This document shows positions 1-11,219 of a DNA stretch of 64,000 nucleotides, one piece after another. The translations under genes and the position numbers were made by a program. Each line of letters starts with the position of its first letter. The first letter of the stretch is position 1. The stretch comes from Zingiber officinale (lineage: Eukaryota > Streptophyta > Magnoliopsida > Zingiberales > Zingiberaceae). The notes under the pieces were generated by a model. It searched no databases. It was not told the origin of the DNA and worked only from the letters and a program-made list of their open reading frames with translations. Location of the stretch: the NCBI RefSeq assembly GCF_018446385.1, contig NC_055987.1:3222205-3286204 (forward strand), given 5' to 3'.

Positions 1-341
1 GGAAGTTACGCATTGCTTATAATAATAAAGTTAACTTAAACTTTGTCCAAACATTAAAATATAGGATCACATAAATTACTCTAACGTATAATACTTCTTG
101 AACTTTAAATAATATTAAGGTAATTCCAACATCAACTTGTTTTATCTTTCTAATAAAACTAAGTTCCACTCTATAGTTGAATTTCATGAGAGTTAAATCT
201 GAAATCCTTGCATAGAGGAAAAGACTGAATGATGATTCCATGTCAATACTTGTTTGGTGTGTGTATTTATCTGATCTCCATTATGATGTTTTCTTCATTC
301 TGATTCTGCATTGCTACTTTGGATGTTTTTTTTTAATTCAG

Positions 342-429
342 CTACTTAATTGCTTCTATGGGGCTAGTTTTGTGGAGTTTGGGACTTGCATACCTTGATG
401 TATATGCACTAAAGATCAAAAGAGACCTC
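342..429 (+). pseudogene. CASP-like membrane protein (CASPL5-type), isolated exon 2 fragment
   Basis: Seen: a polypyrimidine tract ending TTCAG at 337-341 is followed by an 88-nt reading frame that encodes [19 protein letters not shown] and then [10 protein letters not shown]. This matches the central transmembrane segment of plant CASP-like proteins (Casparian-strip membrane domain family, four-helix plasma-membrane proteins). The exon opens in phase 2, exactly compatible with the exon 1 donor at 14930/14931. The frame stops matching the family right after RDL, at the CAGGGC terminus of a transposon-like sequence, so the rest of the protein is absent. No exon 1 lies upstream inside the window, although it could lie before position 1. 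Inference: a broken copy of the gene, or the displaced half of the copy at 14800. Confident about the family, less so about the subfamily. Confidence 0.72.
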
Positions 430-475
430 AGGGCTGGCTCAAGGCATGGCCTATGCCTAGGGCCCCTATTATATT
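429..475 (+). mobile_element. hAT-like terminal sequence (one end only)
   Basis: CAGGGCTGGCTC followed by a GGCC/GGGCCC-rich stretch resembles the CAGGGCYGG-type ends of plant hAT elements. It begins exactly where the CASP-like exon loses similarity. I did not find the matching inverted end or an 8-bp target duplication, so the element is truncated, rearranged, or ends in the AT-rich DNA to the right. Confidence 0.35.
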
Positions 476-1433
476 GGGGCCCACAAATTTTACATATATA
501 TCTATATAAATCAAATATGAATATTAATTTTAAAATATATGAGTTTAGATATTAAGTATTTAAAATTATAGCTAAAATAAATTTTAGTCGAGATTTATTT
601 TCATTGGTAGTTTTAATTTTTTACTAGCTAAACTATATTTGGTCAAAAAATTAAAATTTTTTATAAATTAAATCTGGATCGTTTTTATTTTTTTACTCAT
701 GTTAGATTTAATTGATAATTTTAATTTTTTACTATTAAAATTAGATTTGGTTGGTAATTTTTTTTATTTTTTTATTAAAATTTAATTAGTAATTTTAAAT
801 TTTTTACTGTTAAAAAATTAATTTATTAATCAAAATTAAATTTTGTTAATAAATTAAAAATATTTATCGATTATACTTAATTAATAGTTTTTTTATAAAA
901 ATATGATATTTAATATTGTAGTATTATTTGTTTCTTAACTTTTATTTTTCTTTCACTTTTTCAATAATTCACCATCGATATTTTCTAGCTAAATATTTTT
1001 GACTAAATAAATTTTATTAATAATTTATCAAAATTAAAATTGATAAAAAGACATTTTAGTTCACGAAACTTCCATCAATAAAGGATTTCGAGGAAGAGTA
1101 TATTATAAGTAGTGACTATATCTAGTAGTCAAACCTATTTCTTCTAGGTCACACAATAATTTTACCGTTATGTCGAGACTTTCCTTCCTCGAAGTTAAAA
1201 ATAATTGATATTTTTAAAAAAAAAATTGTAATTAAAATGTATATTAATAATATTCCAATAATTGATTACTTGTTTCTAAATTAGTTAATATAAAATATTT
1301 TAAATTTTTAGGTTTGACCTAAGATAAAATTATTGCTACTTAGCCTAGTTGACTACCACTTCCAATTGTATAAATAATCATTGACAATATATAAAATTGT
1401 CCTTTTAAATTTTACTAATAAAAATAAATGTCG
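476..1433. other. AT-rich non-coding stretch
   Basis: Very AT-rich DNA with recurring TTTTTTA-, GGTAATTTTAA- and TTAAAATT-like words. No open frame with recognisable protein similarity. It may be the interior of the hAT-like element that starts at 429. Confidence 0.6.
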
Positions 1434-1627
1434 CCCCAGGGACATAGTTGAGTTGACTAATACTTAATAGATATTGTTACAATGAGCAAGGTGTCGAATC
1501 TCGACAAAACCAAGAAAAATACTCTTCCCACAGTGACCAACTGTAGCTTTCCGATTTATCTCCTTACAGATGCTTGTAGGGTCGATCGTGTTGGACTGTT
1601 AGGGTGGCAAATTCCACCTTTTGCTAT
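1434..1627 (+). mobile_element. Degraded tRNA-derived SINE
   Basis: An A-box-like word (TAGTTGAGTTGACTAA, about 1445-1460) is followed about 35 nt later by a B-box-like word (GGTGTCGAATCTCG, about 1491-1504). That is the order and spacing of an internal pol III promoter. The 3' part (GATTTATCTCCT, later CCTTTTGC) resembles the 3' part of the SINE at 25080-25296, which suggests one family. Divergent copy with unclear ends. Confidence 0.42.
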
Positions 1628-1689
1628 AACTAATAAAATTAAATATTTCTAATAATATTTATTTAAAGAAATATTAATTTTTTTTCATG

Positions 1690-1960
1690 GTTTAAAGTGT
1701 CATGTCGAAACAGGCGAAACGCCTCGTTCCGCTTGGCGACCGGTACCGGCACGACCCCGGCACCAGACCCACGACAGGTGCGACGTGTTGCGCGACCCCG
1801 TGGTCACAGCGGAGGAGTCATTCGATCCTGCAACAGTAGCGGAGGGGTCATTACGATCCTGTAACAGTAGCGGAGGTGCGACGTCTTTGTTTTGTTTTTG
1901 CTGTTCTTTTGGCTTGCAGATCTGAAAGAAGAGCAAAGATTTGCTCTCTTCTGCAATCAG
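1690..1960 (+). other. GC-rich leader block with a short tandem duplication upstream of the NLR relic
   Basis: Abrupt change from AT-rich to GC-rich DNA at about 1700. A roughly 30-bp unit containing GGTCATTNCGATCCTG and ACAGTAGCGGAGG occurs about twice at 1808-1877. The block may be the 5' leader or promoter-proximal region of the NLR gene. No clear TATA box was identified. Confidence 0.4.
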
Positions 1961-4900
1961 ATGGCGGTGTCACTAACAGTGGGGGGATGGTTGGCGCAGG
2001 CCTTTATCCAGACCTTGATCGATAAGGCCAGCGACAAAGCCATCCAACTGTTTGCCGAGCGCCGGGGTTTTGCAGAGGACATGAAAAAGCTGCACACGTC
2101 GCTGCTGCAGACGCAAATCACCCTTGACGAGGTACAGAGTAGTCGGAGCAACAACATCAAGTGGAAGACATTGATGCAGGAACTCAAGGATGCTTCTTAT
2201 GATGCTGAGGATTTGATAGATGAGTTCCAATACAATATCCTCAGGCAGAAGATCAAAGGTGAAGAAGAGGACAAGGCAAGTGGCTCCAGTGGCCTTCTAA
2301 GCATTTTGCCTGCTGCAAAAAAATTGTTTGGTTCTTCCTATGATGAGAGAGCTAGAGTGAGGGAGATTCAAGGAAGGTTGGAGACTAGTATGAAGAGCAT
2401 CGTGAATCTGCCAGCAACACATGATAGAGGGAAGCAACCTGAGGTGAAGTTTCAGGCCAGAGAATCATGCTCTTCCCCGGTGGCAGACAAATTGATTGGC
2501 AGAGAGAAAGAACTGAATCAAGTGGTAGAGTGGTTGTTGGGGTCAGCTAATCAGGTGGAACCTGCATCCGGATTTGTCAACGATACCTTCTCTATCTTGC
2601 CCATTGTCGGGATAGGAGGTGCTGGAAAGACTACTCTTGTTTAGTATGCGCACAAAGACAATAGAGTTCAGGATCATTTTCACCTCAAGATTTGGGTCTG
2701 TGTGTATGACAATTTCACTGTGTAGGGACTCACTAAATCTATAATAGAGTCAGTAACTCTACAAAAACAAGGTGAGAATATGGGATTAGAACCTCTTCAA
2801 AAAATACTCCATCAGCATATTGTGAAAAAGAAGTTTCTGCTTGTTCTTGACGACGTGTGGAGCGATGATAAGAGTATCTGGGAGAAATTCTGTGCACTAC
2901 TCAAAGTTGGAGCTCATGGTAGCAAAATCATTGTTACAACTCGGGGCATGAAAGTTTCTAAAATGGTTAGCCTGGCAGAACCAATCTTGCTCCATGGTTT
3001 AGACGAAGATGCCTTTTGGCAATTGTTCAACGAATGCTCATTTGGCACACTCAACCCTGAAGACTATCCAGGGCTAGAAGACATTGGTAGAAAGATTGTT
3101 CGCAAGTTGAACGGCTCACCATTAGCTGCAAAGACAATTGGCAGGGTTCTGCGATCAAATATATGCCAGCAACACTGGGCCACCGTAATGGAGAGTGACA
3201 TATGGAAAGCAAAACAAGATGAAGATGATATTATGCCAGCTCTGCAGTTAAGTTATCAATATCTTGATGAAAATTTGAAGCATTGTTTTGCTTTTTGCTC
3301 GTTGTTTCCTATAGATCACAAATTCGATAAAACTGAGTTGGTTCGAATGTGGATGGCTGAAGGCTTCATTAATGAAGATAAAAACACAAAGAGTATGGAA
3401 GACGTTGGAAGTGACTATTTTCTTGAGTTTGTTAACAGTTCTTTTTTTCAAGAATCCAGATATCATTATGAATTTTGGGATGGATTTGGGATTAGAATTG
3501 TGATGCATGACCTTATACATGATTTAGCTGAGATGATTTCTACGGAAGAGACATGCAGGATTGAAAATAGCAGACACACAAAGCCGGCTTCCACAACTCG
3601 ACATTTACGAGTAGAAAAAGAAAAATTGCCGCTGGAGTTCTCAGGATACAACAAGTTGCGTACCTTGGTGTTGAAACTTTCACTACCCGATAGCAGCCTC
3701 TTTGAAATACTAAGAAGCATTCGCGTTCTGGTTGTAAGTTGGTGTGGCTTGCTGGAGTTATCTGAGCGTATTGGTAAATTGATTCACCTCCGTTATCTTG
3801 ATATATCATATTCTAAAATTAAAATTTTGCCTGACTTATTATGTGACCTTTATAATTTGCAAACACTGAAGGCAGAATATTGTTATGAACTAGAGTCCAT
3901 ACCACAAGAATTGGGTAAATTGGTCAATTTGAGACACTTTGATATATCAAACAATTTTAAAATTAAAATTCTGCCCGACTCATTGTGCGACCTTTATAAT
4001 TTGCAAACACTGAAGGTAAATGGTTGTTCTGAACTAGAGTCTATACCACAAGAATTGGGTAAGTTGGTCAATCTGAGACACATTGATGCAGATAAAAAAA
4101 TTTGGTTGATGATAAAGGATGTATGGAGACTAACTAATCTTCAAGAATTGCCAACATTTAGTGTTCGAGAGGATGATGAACTCAAACTTGGACAACTAAA
4201 GGATTTGACACAGCTTCATGGAACACTTTGTATTCAAAATCTTGAGAATGTTGTTGATGGCAAAGAAGCACAGCGGGCTAAGTTAAAGAGCAAAGTCCAC
4301 CTAAAAGAATTGGTGTTGGAATGGAATCTGAGATTGGATGGTGCGAAGGATGCCAAATTGGACGAGGAAGTAATTGAAGTTCTGCAGCCACATGAATCAC
4401 TCAAAATATTGACAATTAGATGGTACAATGGAGGTAGGTCGCCTAGTTGGTTGATGCCAAAAGTTCTACCCAATTTGGAAAAACTTGAATTAGAAAATTG
4501 CATGGAGTGGGATGACGTTCTGCCATTTATTGGTCAACGTTTGCATCTAATTGAACTTCGCATGACCGGCATGCCTGCTTTGAAACGACTGAGTCATGAA
4601 TTTGAAGGCAAGTGTTTTCCAAAGTTGCAAGTGCTTAAGTTATGCAAATTTAAAGCACTGAGAGAGTGGTCTTGCACTGAGGGCAAAGATCTATTTCCCT
4701 GCCTGCGTGAACTTTGTGTCATAGATTGTCCCAAACTAAAGAGATTACCGCCCTTCCCTCCTTCCCTAGAAATGTTGACAATAGAATGCTGTCCCAGGCT
4801 CATATTAAATAGCAAAACGGAAGATGACGAGGAAGGTGGCCGCCATCTACCGCCGTCACTCAAGGAATTGAAAAATATGCAAAACTTTTGTCCGACTGCT

Positions 4901-5463
4901 TGCACAACCTTACTCGATTGGAAATAAATGATTGTCTATACATACCGTCTATTTCTCTGGTTCAACTGGTCGAACTGCAATGCTTGTGCATCTCTGATTG
5001 TGATGAGTTGAGAAGGATAGAGTGCCTAGGACTCCTTAAATCCCTCAAAGAATTGAAGATTGTAGAATGTCCTAAGCTGGTTCAGTTGGATGTAGGAGAT
5101 GAGCAAGCAGGAAGCTTGTCATCTCTGCGTAAATTATGCGTGGACAATACTGCTCTGCTTAAAATGTTTCTTTTAAGAAACTCACTGCCATTCATCACAG
5201 AACTTGAAATTGAGTCATGTTCTGAGGAGGTGATATTTGTAGAGCCGATATGGGTGCCAAGCCTCACTGCTGTTACATCTCTAACTTTGCATAATTGCAA
5301 GAAACTACAATATCTGCCGACAGAGCTGCTGCATGGACTCACTCCTCGTCTCCAATGCCTACAGATATATGGCTGTCCACATATTCAACTTCAAGCGATA
5401 CCAGAGAACTTGCTTCCCATCATCCCATTCATGTCACTATTATCTTTGAATAGGCTGAAGTAG
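1961..5463 (+). pseudogene. CC-NB-LRR (CNL) disease-resistance gene, two nonsense codons and one frameshift
   Basis: Intracellular immune receptor family that detects pathogen effectors. The start is ATG 1961 (MAVSLTVGG), because the more upstream codons are TTG. Domains in order: Rx-type coiled coil with YDAEDLIDEF (about 2200-2230); P-loop GIGGAGKTTLV (about 2610-2641); RNBS-A KIWVCVYDNF; kinase-2 FLLVLDDVW (about 2835-2861); RNBS-B GSKIIVTTR; GLPLA-like GSPLAAKTIG; RNBS-D HCFAFCSLFP; MHD motif VMHDLIHDLAE (about 3500); then LRRs to the end. Breaks: TAG at 2642-2644 just after the P-loop, TAG at about 2726-2728, and a loss of one T in the TTTT run at 4886-4889, which moves the last about 190 codons into another frame. 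All pieces otherwise stay collinear with the family, so decay looks recent. No intron is needed. Natural pseudogene is most likely, although the homopolymer shift could be an assembly error. Confidence 0.88.
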
Positions 5464-7700
5464 TCAGAAAAGTTCAATGCGGATCGGAAGGGATAGTAAG
5501 TATCTTTGACTCCCGTTATTTTCATGTATATATTACTCTTATTTTTCATTTTTGTATCATATTTTTAGTTAATCTCAGCAATAGAAGAATCATGGTCTCT
5601 CTCTTCAAGTATATATGGCTCATCAACTTCTTCTTTTGCCATACATTTTTTTTTTGTCCAAGCTTTTAGGTCTTTGATATAATTAGTATTATTTACATGG
5701 CTCATTCTTTATTTTTTGTCTCTTGTATCGCATGCAATTTACAAGGTTAACTTATGAAGGCAAGGTAGTAAAGATACTATGGACGGTTCAGTTAATTATC
5801 ACAAGGATCTGGCTCTTCAAGGCGTACTATACATAAGAGCAGTAAAAATATTTGTTGGAGTTTGCTGATAATATTCCAGTGATGGATTTGTGATATGTTC
5901 TTATTGCGATATATAGCCTCTTCAAAATAAATCGTCTACTATGGGAACAATAATTTGCTCATTGTGTCATCGGTGTGGATTTCTTTAATTTTCCCTAGTA
6001 TTTGGGTGAATTTGCTAAATAAGTATCGCAGCAAATGAACTCAACGTTTTGACATTTGAATATTCTGCAACTATTATTATCGCATATGTGCCTTTTATAT
6101 TTAAATTTGGAACTTATTTAATAATCATGTTGACTCTTTGCGTACTCTTAATTCTTAACTCGTGTCTTGTAGGCTTTGTGATAGCTATTCACTTACAGTG
6201 TAGTATTGTCGAGTATAATAGCTTCTTTGTAATGTTCATATCGTTTCAATATATTGATTGTTTTTTAAGTAAGAAAATTTAATCTCTACGGGATTTTTTG
6301 TGCGTGTATAAGATAGCTATTTTTTTCTGTTATCAGTGTAAGTTAGTTTGGAATTCAATTTTGATTGCAGTATAAATTTATATAACACACACACACACAA
6401 TCTATTGTGACCCCTAATATCAGTAATAAAAATATATAACTATTATTATATTCTTTCACCAACACTTTAGGGGATTCTAGAATTTTATTAATAAAGAGAT
6501 TATTTTTTTTCTATATATATTCATATGAGTCGCTATGCCATGTATTTTATTTTTTAAAAATATATATAATTTTAATATCAAAATCCTAATTAATTTTGTA
6601 TTTTTAAAGTTAATTACGTTTCATAATTTTATTTTGGTGACGCAACTACCCCACTTGAGAATATATTTCGTCAAAGGCAATGCTTTTTTTACCTTAAAAC
6701 GTAAGATTTATTTGAATTCTTTATTAAATCTAATTGAGCGACACTTTTGATCTTTAGCAACAAAATGGAACTAGTTGACAAAAACGACATGATACTTTAT
6801 GGTTCAACTCTTAAAGAGAATTTCGCTTGCACAATCTTGAATTAACTATTTTATGCTCTTTTTTTTTCCCTCCACGTATATTCTTATAGTGGTGAATTTA
6901 TTATCTCATTGAATACAAACCCCCGCGGGATCTTTGTCGTCATAGTTTTTAAACTCGTAATTTTTAATGAAAAGTGCACCACCAATAAAACCCTCTGATT
7001 GTGAAATATACATACAAAGTTCATATTATAAAATTAACTAAATATTTAGTTAAAATGAATCCTCAATCTTTCCTTTTAGTTTATGTACACTTTAAGTAGC
7101 TAGGGGCTAATTTATAGTGGGAAAAAAAAATCCAAATACATTTTTCTCCTTGTTTACCCATTTTTAAATATTAATTTATATTGTAAAATATCTAGGAAAT
7201 TAATATCGAGTGCCTACTATTTATTAAGAAAACTAATATTGAGATTAGTTAATTGAAATAGGGACTGAATTGAAATAAAAAAAAATGTAATTTTCTTTAT
7301 GCAAATTTGCCTACTAAGTTAGAAAATTCACATAAGCTATCTTATTCAAATATTTTATCCTAAATTTTAGATTGGATAGCTAAAAAATTTTTACAACAGG
7401 TACCCTAAATTTAGATTTTTGATGAATAGTGATTCTCTAAATTTAGAGAATGAAACTTATACTCTAAAAATAAAATAAAATTTCTTTTCAATCTTTCTCC
7501 TTCCATCCATTTTTTTCAATCTTTCATCTTTCACTCATTTCATAAATATAATAATAAAAAATTGAAGAAAGAGAAGAAAATAATAAAAAATTAAAGATAA
7601 TAAAAATTTTAGAATAGTTGATGTAGTGTGTAGTAAAAAATGATTATTTAAATTTAATAAAACAAATTATTTATCTTAAATTGTAGATATAGTAATGAAG
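5464..7700. other. Intergenic, no gene recognised
   Basis: AT-rich DNA downstream of the NLR relic. The first about 60 nt may be its 3' UTR. An AC microsatellite sits at about 6381-6400. Around 7380-7470 there are short inverted words (CTAAATTTAGAG), possibly MITE debris. Open frames here show no recognisable protein. Confidence 0.6.
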
Positions 7701-7734
7701 TGAATGCTTGATGCGTTTGTCTCCAGTGACTTAG

Positions 7735-8190
7735 CATTTCCTACGTGGGAAAAAAGAAATGAAACAAACAGCGAAACTTTTGCCCTAAAATCCCCTCGGC
7801 TTCTCCTTCTCCTCCACCCGCGACACGACTTCTCCCTTCTCCTCCACCCACATCCGCGACGCGGCTCGGCTCTCCCTTTTCCTCCACCCACGATTGCGGC
7901 TTCTCCTTCTCCTCCACCAGTGGAGCTTCTCCAAGTCCTAAAGGTCCTCCACGCCGCGAAGCTCCTTCACCAGTGAAGCTCCTCCATCAGCGAAGCTTCT
8001 CCAAGCCCTAAAGCTCCTCCACACCACGAAGCTCCTCCACCAGTGAAGCTCCTCCACCGGCGTAAGCGATGGCAAGCCCTAAAGCTCCTCCATAGCCTAA
8101 CGCCATACTTCCCCCGGAACAAAAATTCCTCCACCAGCAAAACTCCTCCACAGTAATTCTGTCGAAGCTCCTCTATGCCCAAATGCCACA
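7735..8190 (+). repeat. MULE left terminal inverted repeat
   Basis: Pairs with 13870-14545 in inverted orientation. The outer about 170 bp align almost base for base. The inner part is built of a tandem word close to GAAGCTCCTCCACCAGT (7920-8170), which reappears inverted in the right TIR at 13890-14035. Confidence 0.8.
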
Positions 8191-8921
8191 CTAACTTGGT
8201 CGATGTGGAGAGGATATCATTTGGAGGGAAGGTAGGGTTATTTTCTTCCTTGTAGTTCCTTTGGAGGATTTTTATTGCCTGATTAATTGGAGGAATATGT
8301 TTCTAGTGCTTATTTCAGCACTGAAATGCTACTGTTTGATCATCAATGTTACTGTCTCTGTTGGATTTAGGAGTCGTTTGGGGAATTTGAGATTCTTTGT
8401 TTGTTTGATTGATTGACTTCAGATTTTAGAAGGATTTTAGGTTGCGTGAGTAAATATACATCCCTTTTGCCATATATGATGTTATGGGTGAAGTATTGTT
8501 GTATATCATATAGCTGCAAACAATTTGGTAATTAGGCGATCTTTCTGGTTTGTATTTGTTTTCTCTTCTTTTCTTTTTTGTTGGTTGCTGACATTTCTTC
8601 TTAGATTGCTATATTTTTTCCTATTACATGTTTTGGTCATGATTGATGACTTGTTCTTGTATAAGATTATTACTTTTATGCTAGACACTTGTATCAAAGG
8701 AAACTATGTTCCTATTTCTTTTATGCTAGGCACAAGTAGGAAAGATTATCCAACCAATGCCTATTTTAATCGAGACCAATCATTATTAACACAACACTGG
8801 AAGTCTGGTTTAGAAATTCAGAGATGTGAATTATTTGTGAGAAATGATTAGAGTATGTATCCAGTTAACTGAGGACAACTATTGATATAAAAAAAATTAC
8901 AGGACAAACAAACAAATATCC

Positions 8922-9498
8922 ATGACAGCCAGCTCTTCATCAGCAACATCTTTGACTCGAAGATGCATGAATGATGAACAAGGTGAAACTCCCAATATAT
9001 TATGTTATTGTGGGTTAATAGCTACCCTCTGGACATCATGGAAGGAAACAACCCAGGAAGGTGATTTTTTTTCATGTCCACAATTTAGAGTAAGTTTTAT
9101 TTATATAAAATTATTTCAAAATCAAATTTATTTATATATTGAGATCTCTTATATGTTATTTAACTATTGGGTTTTCATTAAGTTTATTCGATATTCAGGA
9201 TAGGGGATGTGACTTCTTCTTATGGCATGATCCAGAATTGTCAGAGAGAACTAATGCAATTATTAATTATTTGAAGATGGATAAAAAAAAATTACAGATG
9301 GAGATTAGTCAATTGAAGAAATTTAATAGTTACGAGGGTGCAATTGATTGCAATGATCTCCTGGAGGATGTGAACAACTATGTTACTATAAAGTTGAGTG
9401 ATGAAATATGTTCACTGAATTGGAAGTTTAGAGTTGTTGTTGTTGTTGTTGTAGTTGTATTTACTTGGATTGTGATGATCTTGAGGTGGTTGATGTAA
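8922..9498 (+). CDS. GRF-type zinc-finger protein with C-terminal membrane anchor, two exons
   Basis: Exon 1 is 8922-9089, intron 9090-9198 (GTAAGT...ATTCAG), exon 2 9199-9498. Joining is phase 0 and gives 155 residues with no stop. Seen: Cys28-x-Cys30-Gly, Cys52, and after the splice Cys60 followed by DFFLW, the C-x-C-G ... C ... GC-FF-W pattern of the GRF zinc finger. A lysine/glutamate-rich coiled-coil stretch follows (about 80-110). The end is a hydrophobic segment starting with about nine valines, partly coded by a GTT microsatellite, then FTWIVMILRWLM. Known: plant proteins with GRF finger, coiled coil and one C-terminal helix are common and poorly characterised. It lies inside the MULE, convergent to the transposase relic. 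Inference: an accessory gene or passenger of the element. Expression is unknown. Confidence 0.75.
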
Positions 9499-9744
9499 TT
9501 TACTATAAGCAAATAACTTTAGATGTAATGAAAGATGTTTCTAGGTTTTTAATGTACCTTATCAGTGTTTTATGGTTTAATGTACCTTCTCAGTTATTCT
9601 TGGTTGTTCACTCACATATCCTTTCATGTCCCATGAGTTTATTCCTAGCAACTTTCAAAATGTAATTGAGAAATTGAATTTGCAAAGTTCGCATGATGAA
9701 TTACATTTGATATCTGAATCGAGTGTATTTAATTTACATTAGTG

Positions 9745-9862
9745 ATCAAATGATAGAAGTTGCCTTGAGTGCATTTAATTGTTATCAGATGATAGAAGTT
9801 GCCTTGAGTGCATTTAATTGTGATCAGATGATAGAAATCGCCTTGAGTGCATTTAACAAGGA
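9745..9862 (+). repeat. 39-bp tandem repeat, three copies
   Basis: The unit starting CAGATGATAGAAGTTGCC recurs at 9747, 9786 and 9825, with a weaker partial copy just upstream. It reads through as a repeated 13-residue peptide in one frame, but it lies after the GRF stop codon and has no start context, so it is treated as non-coding MULE interior. Confidence 0.85.
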
Positions 9863-9865
9863 CAA

Positions 9866-11219
9866 CTCTTATGTTTGTCACTTTGTTTCTCGATATTATT
9901 TATTCCTATGCATCTATAGTTATGGAGATTTATAAGAAGGAAGATAGGTAAATTCTAAGGTCATTTCCATTAAAGTTGAGAAGACTACTTATTATTGGCT
10001 AACCAAAGTGATGGATTCTCCTCTCTCTAATTTGTTTCCTCTCAGGCAGCAACCAAAGTGATGATTTCTTGCTTCTCATAATGATGTCATTTCTTTGCAT
10101 CTTAAAATAGTTCTTAGTATATGCCACAAGGGGAAGGAGTTGCAGACCCTTAAAGTTAACAGTTTTGAAAGAAAAACTGCAGCTTTTGATTAACTTCATG
10201 TTTTCCTTGAAATTAGAATGCCACTAATCTTGATCGAACAACACAGTGCTCAAGCAATAGTAACTTCACAATATCGACTAGCATGCTTTGAATTTCAAAC
10301 ACACTGATATATAATATAGTTATGTAGAACAAAGCACCAGTATATAAAACCAGAACAAGCAAGACTAGATTAATAATCTCAAAATGAACAAAGTGTTTAA
10401 AGTTCAGTTACAAGACAACACATTCCAGTAACACACAAAATTTAGAAGTTCAATTGCATTACAATCTTCTATTACATTTCAGTAGCAACATTTTAACTCT
10501 TGTCTTCATGGAATAATTCATCTCCATTCATAATCTGTGGTTTGGAAGTATGACAATCATTCCTCCCACCCAATCCCGGATCATCATTAATCTTAAAATT
10601 CATCTTTTCAGTTTTGCCTTCCTGGAACAAACAGAGAATGAGCATCTACCATCAAGACAAGGATTGTGAAAAATTCTCTTTCAAAATTTGTATCTTTCTG
10701 GATAAGAGAAGATACCTTGAACAAATCAGCATGCATTTGTAACAAATCAGTAGGCTTCTCAAAAGACCTTGTTCTCTCCATTGTCTGCACATATGTCCAC
10801 ACACTTGACCATTTTCTTTCCAAACCAAATGTTACATAGAAAACACACAATCTTGAAACAAAGAGTGAGGCTACATGATAGTTACCGATAATAGAAGGGC
10901 TAGATGATGGTAATATGTCAAACATTAGAAAGTTTACAGTGAAAGAAGAAATAATGGTACCTGAAAAATCCAACAGTTCTTTATCCAACCTGAACAATCT
11001 TTAACTCTCTATAAGAACAGAATCACCACTTAGATTTAACAAAAAAACTAGAAATACAATAAATCAAGAATTTGCAATCAAACCTGGAAATTTGTCAATT
11101 TGTTCAATGTTTGATAACTCATCTTTCTTTCTATCAATTGTAGAACCCTATAGGCAGATGTACTTATGCAAATTATTAATAAAACATAACACCAAAGTAA
11201 CAAATGACACCAAATATAC
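9866..11219. other. MULE interior, no gene recognised
   Basis: Space between the convergent GRF gene and the 3' end of the transposase relic. A minus-strand open frame at 10608-10997 has no recognisable similarity; it may be transposase 3' UTR or intron. Confidence 0.5.

Noticed and set aside
1892-1960. NLR start at the upstream TTG codon
   Set aside because: No ATG there. ATG 1961 gives the standard CNL N-terminus.
2639-2770. A possible intron removing both NLR nonsense codons
   Set aside because: The region encodes the conserved RNBS-A segment (KIWVCVYDNF). Removing it would delete a core NB motif, and no convincing GT/AG pair brackets the stops.
7704-7976. Pro/Ser/Leu-rich protein in the MULE left TIR
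   Set aside because: Low-complexity frame created by CTCCTCCACC repeats, mirrored in the right TIR. No protein family.
9723-9935. Small repeat-containing protein after the GRF gene
   Set aside because: Start context is poor and the frame is produced by the 39-bp tandem repeat.
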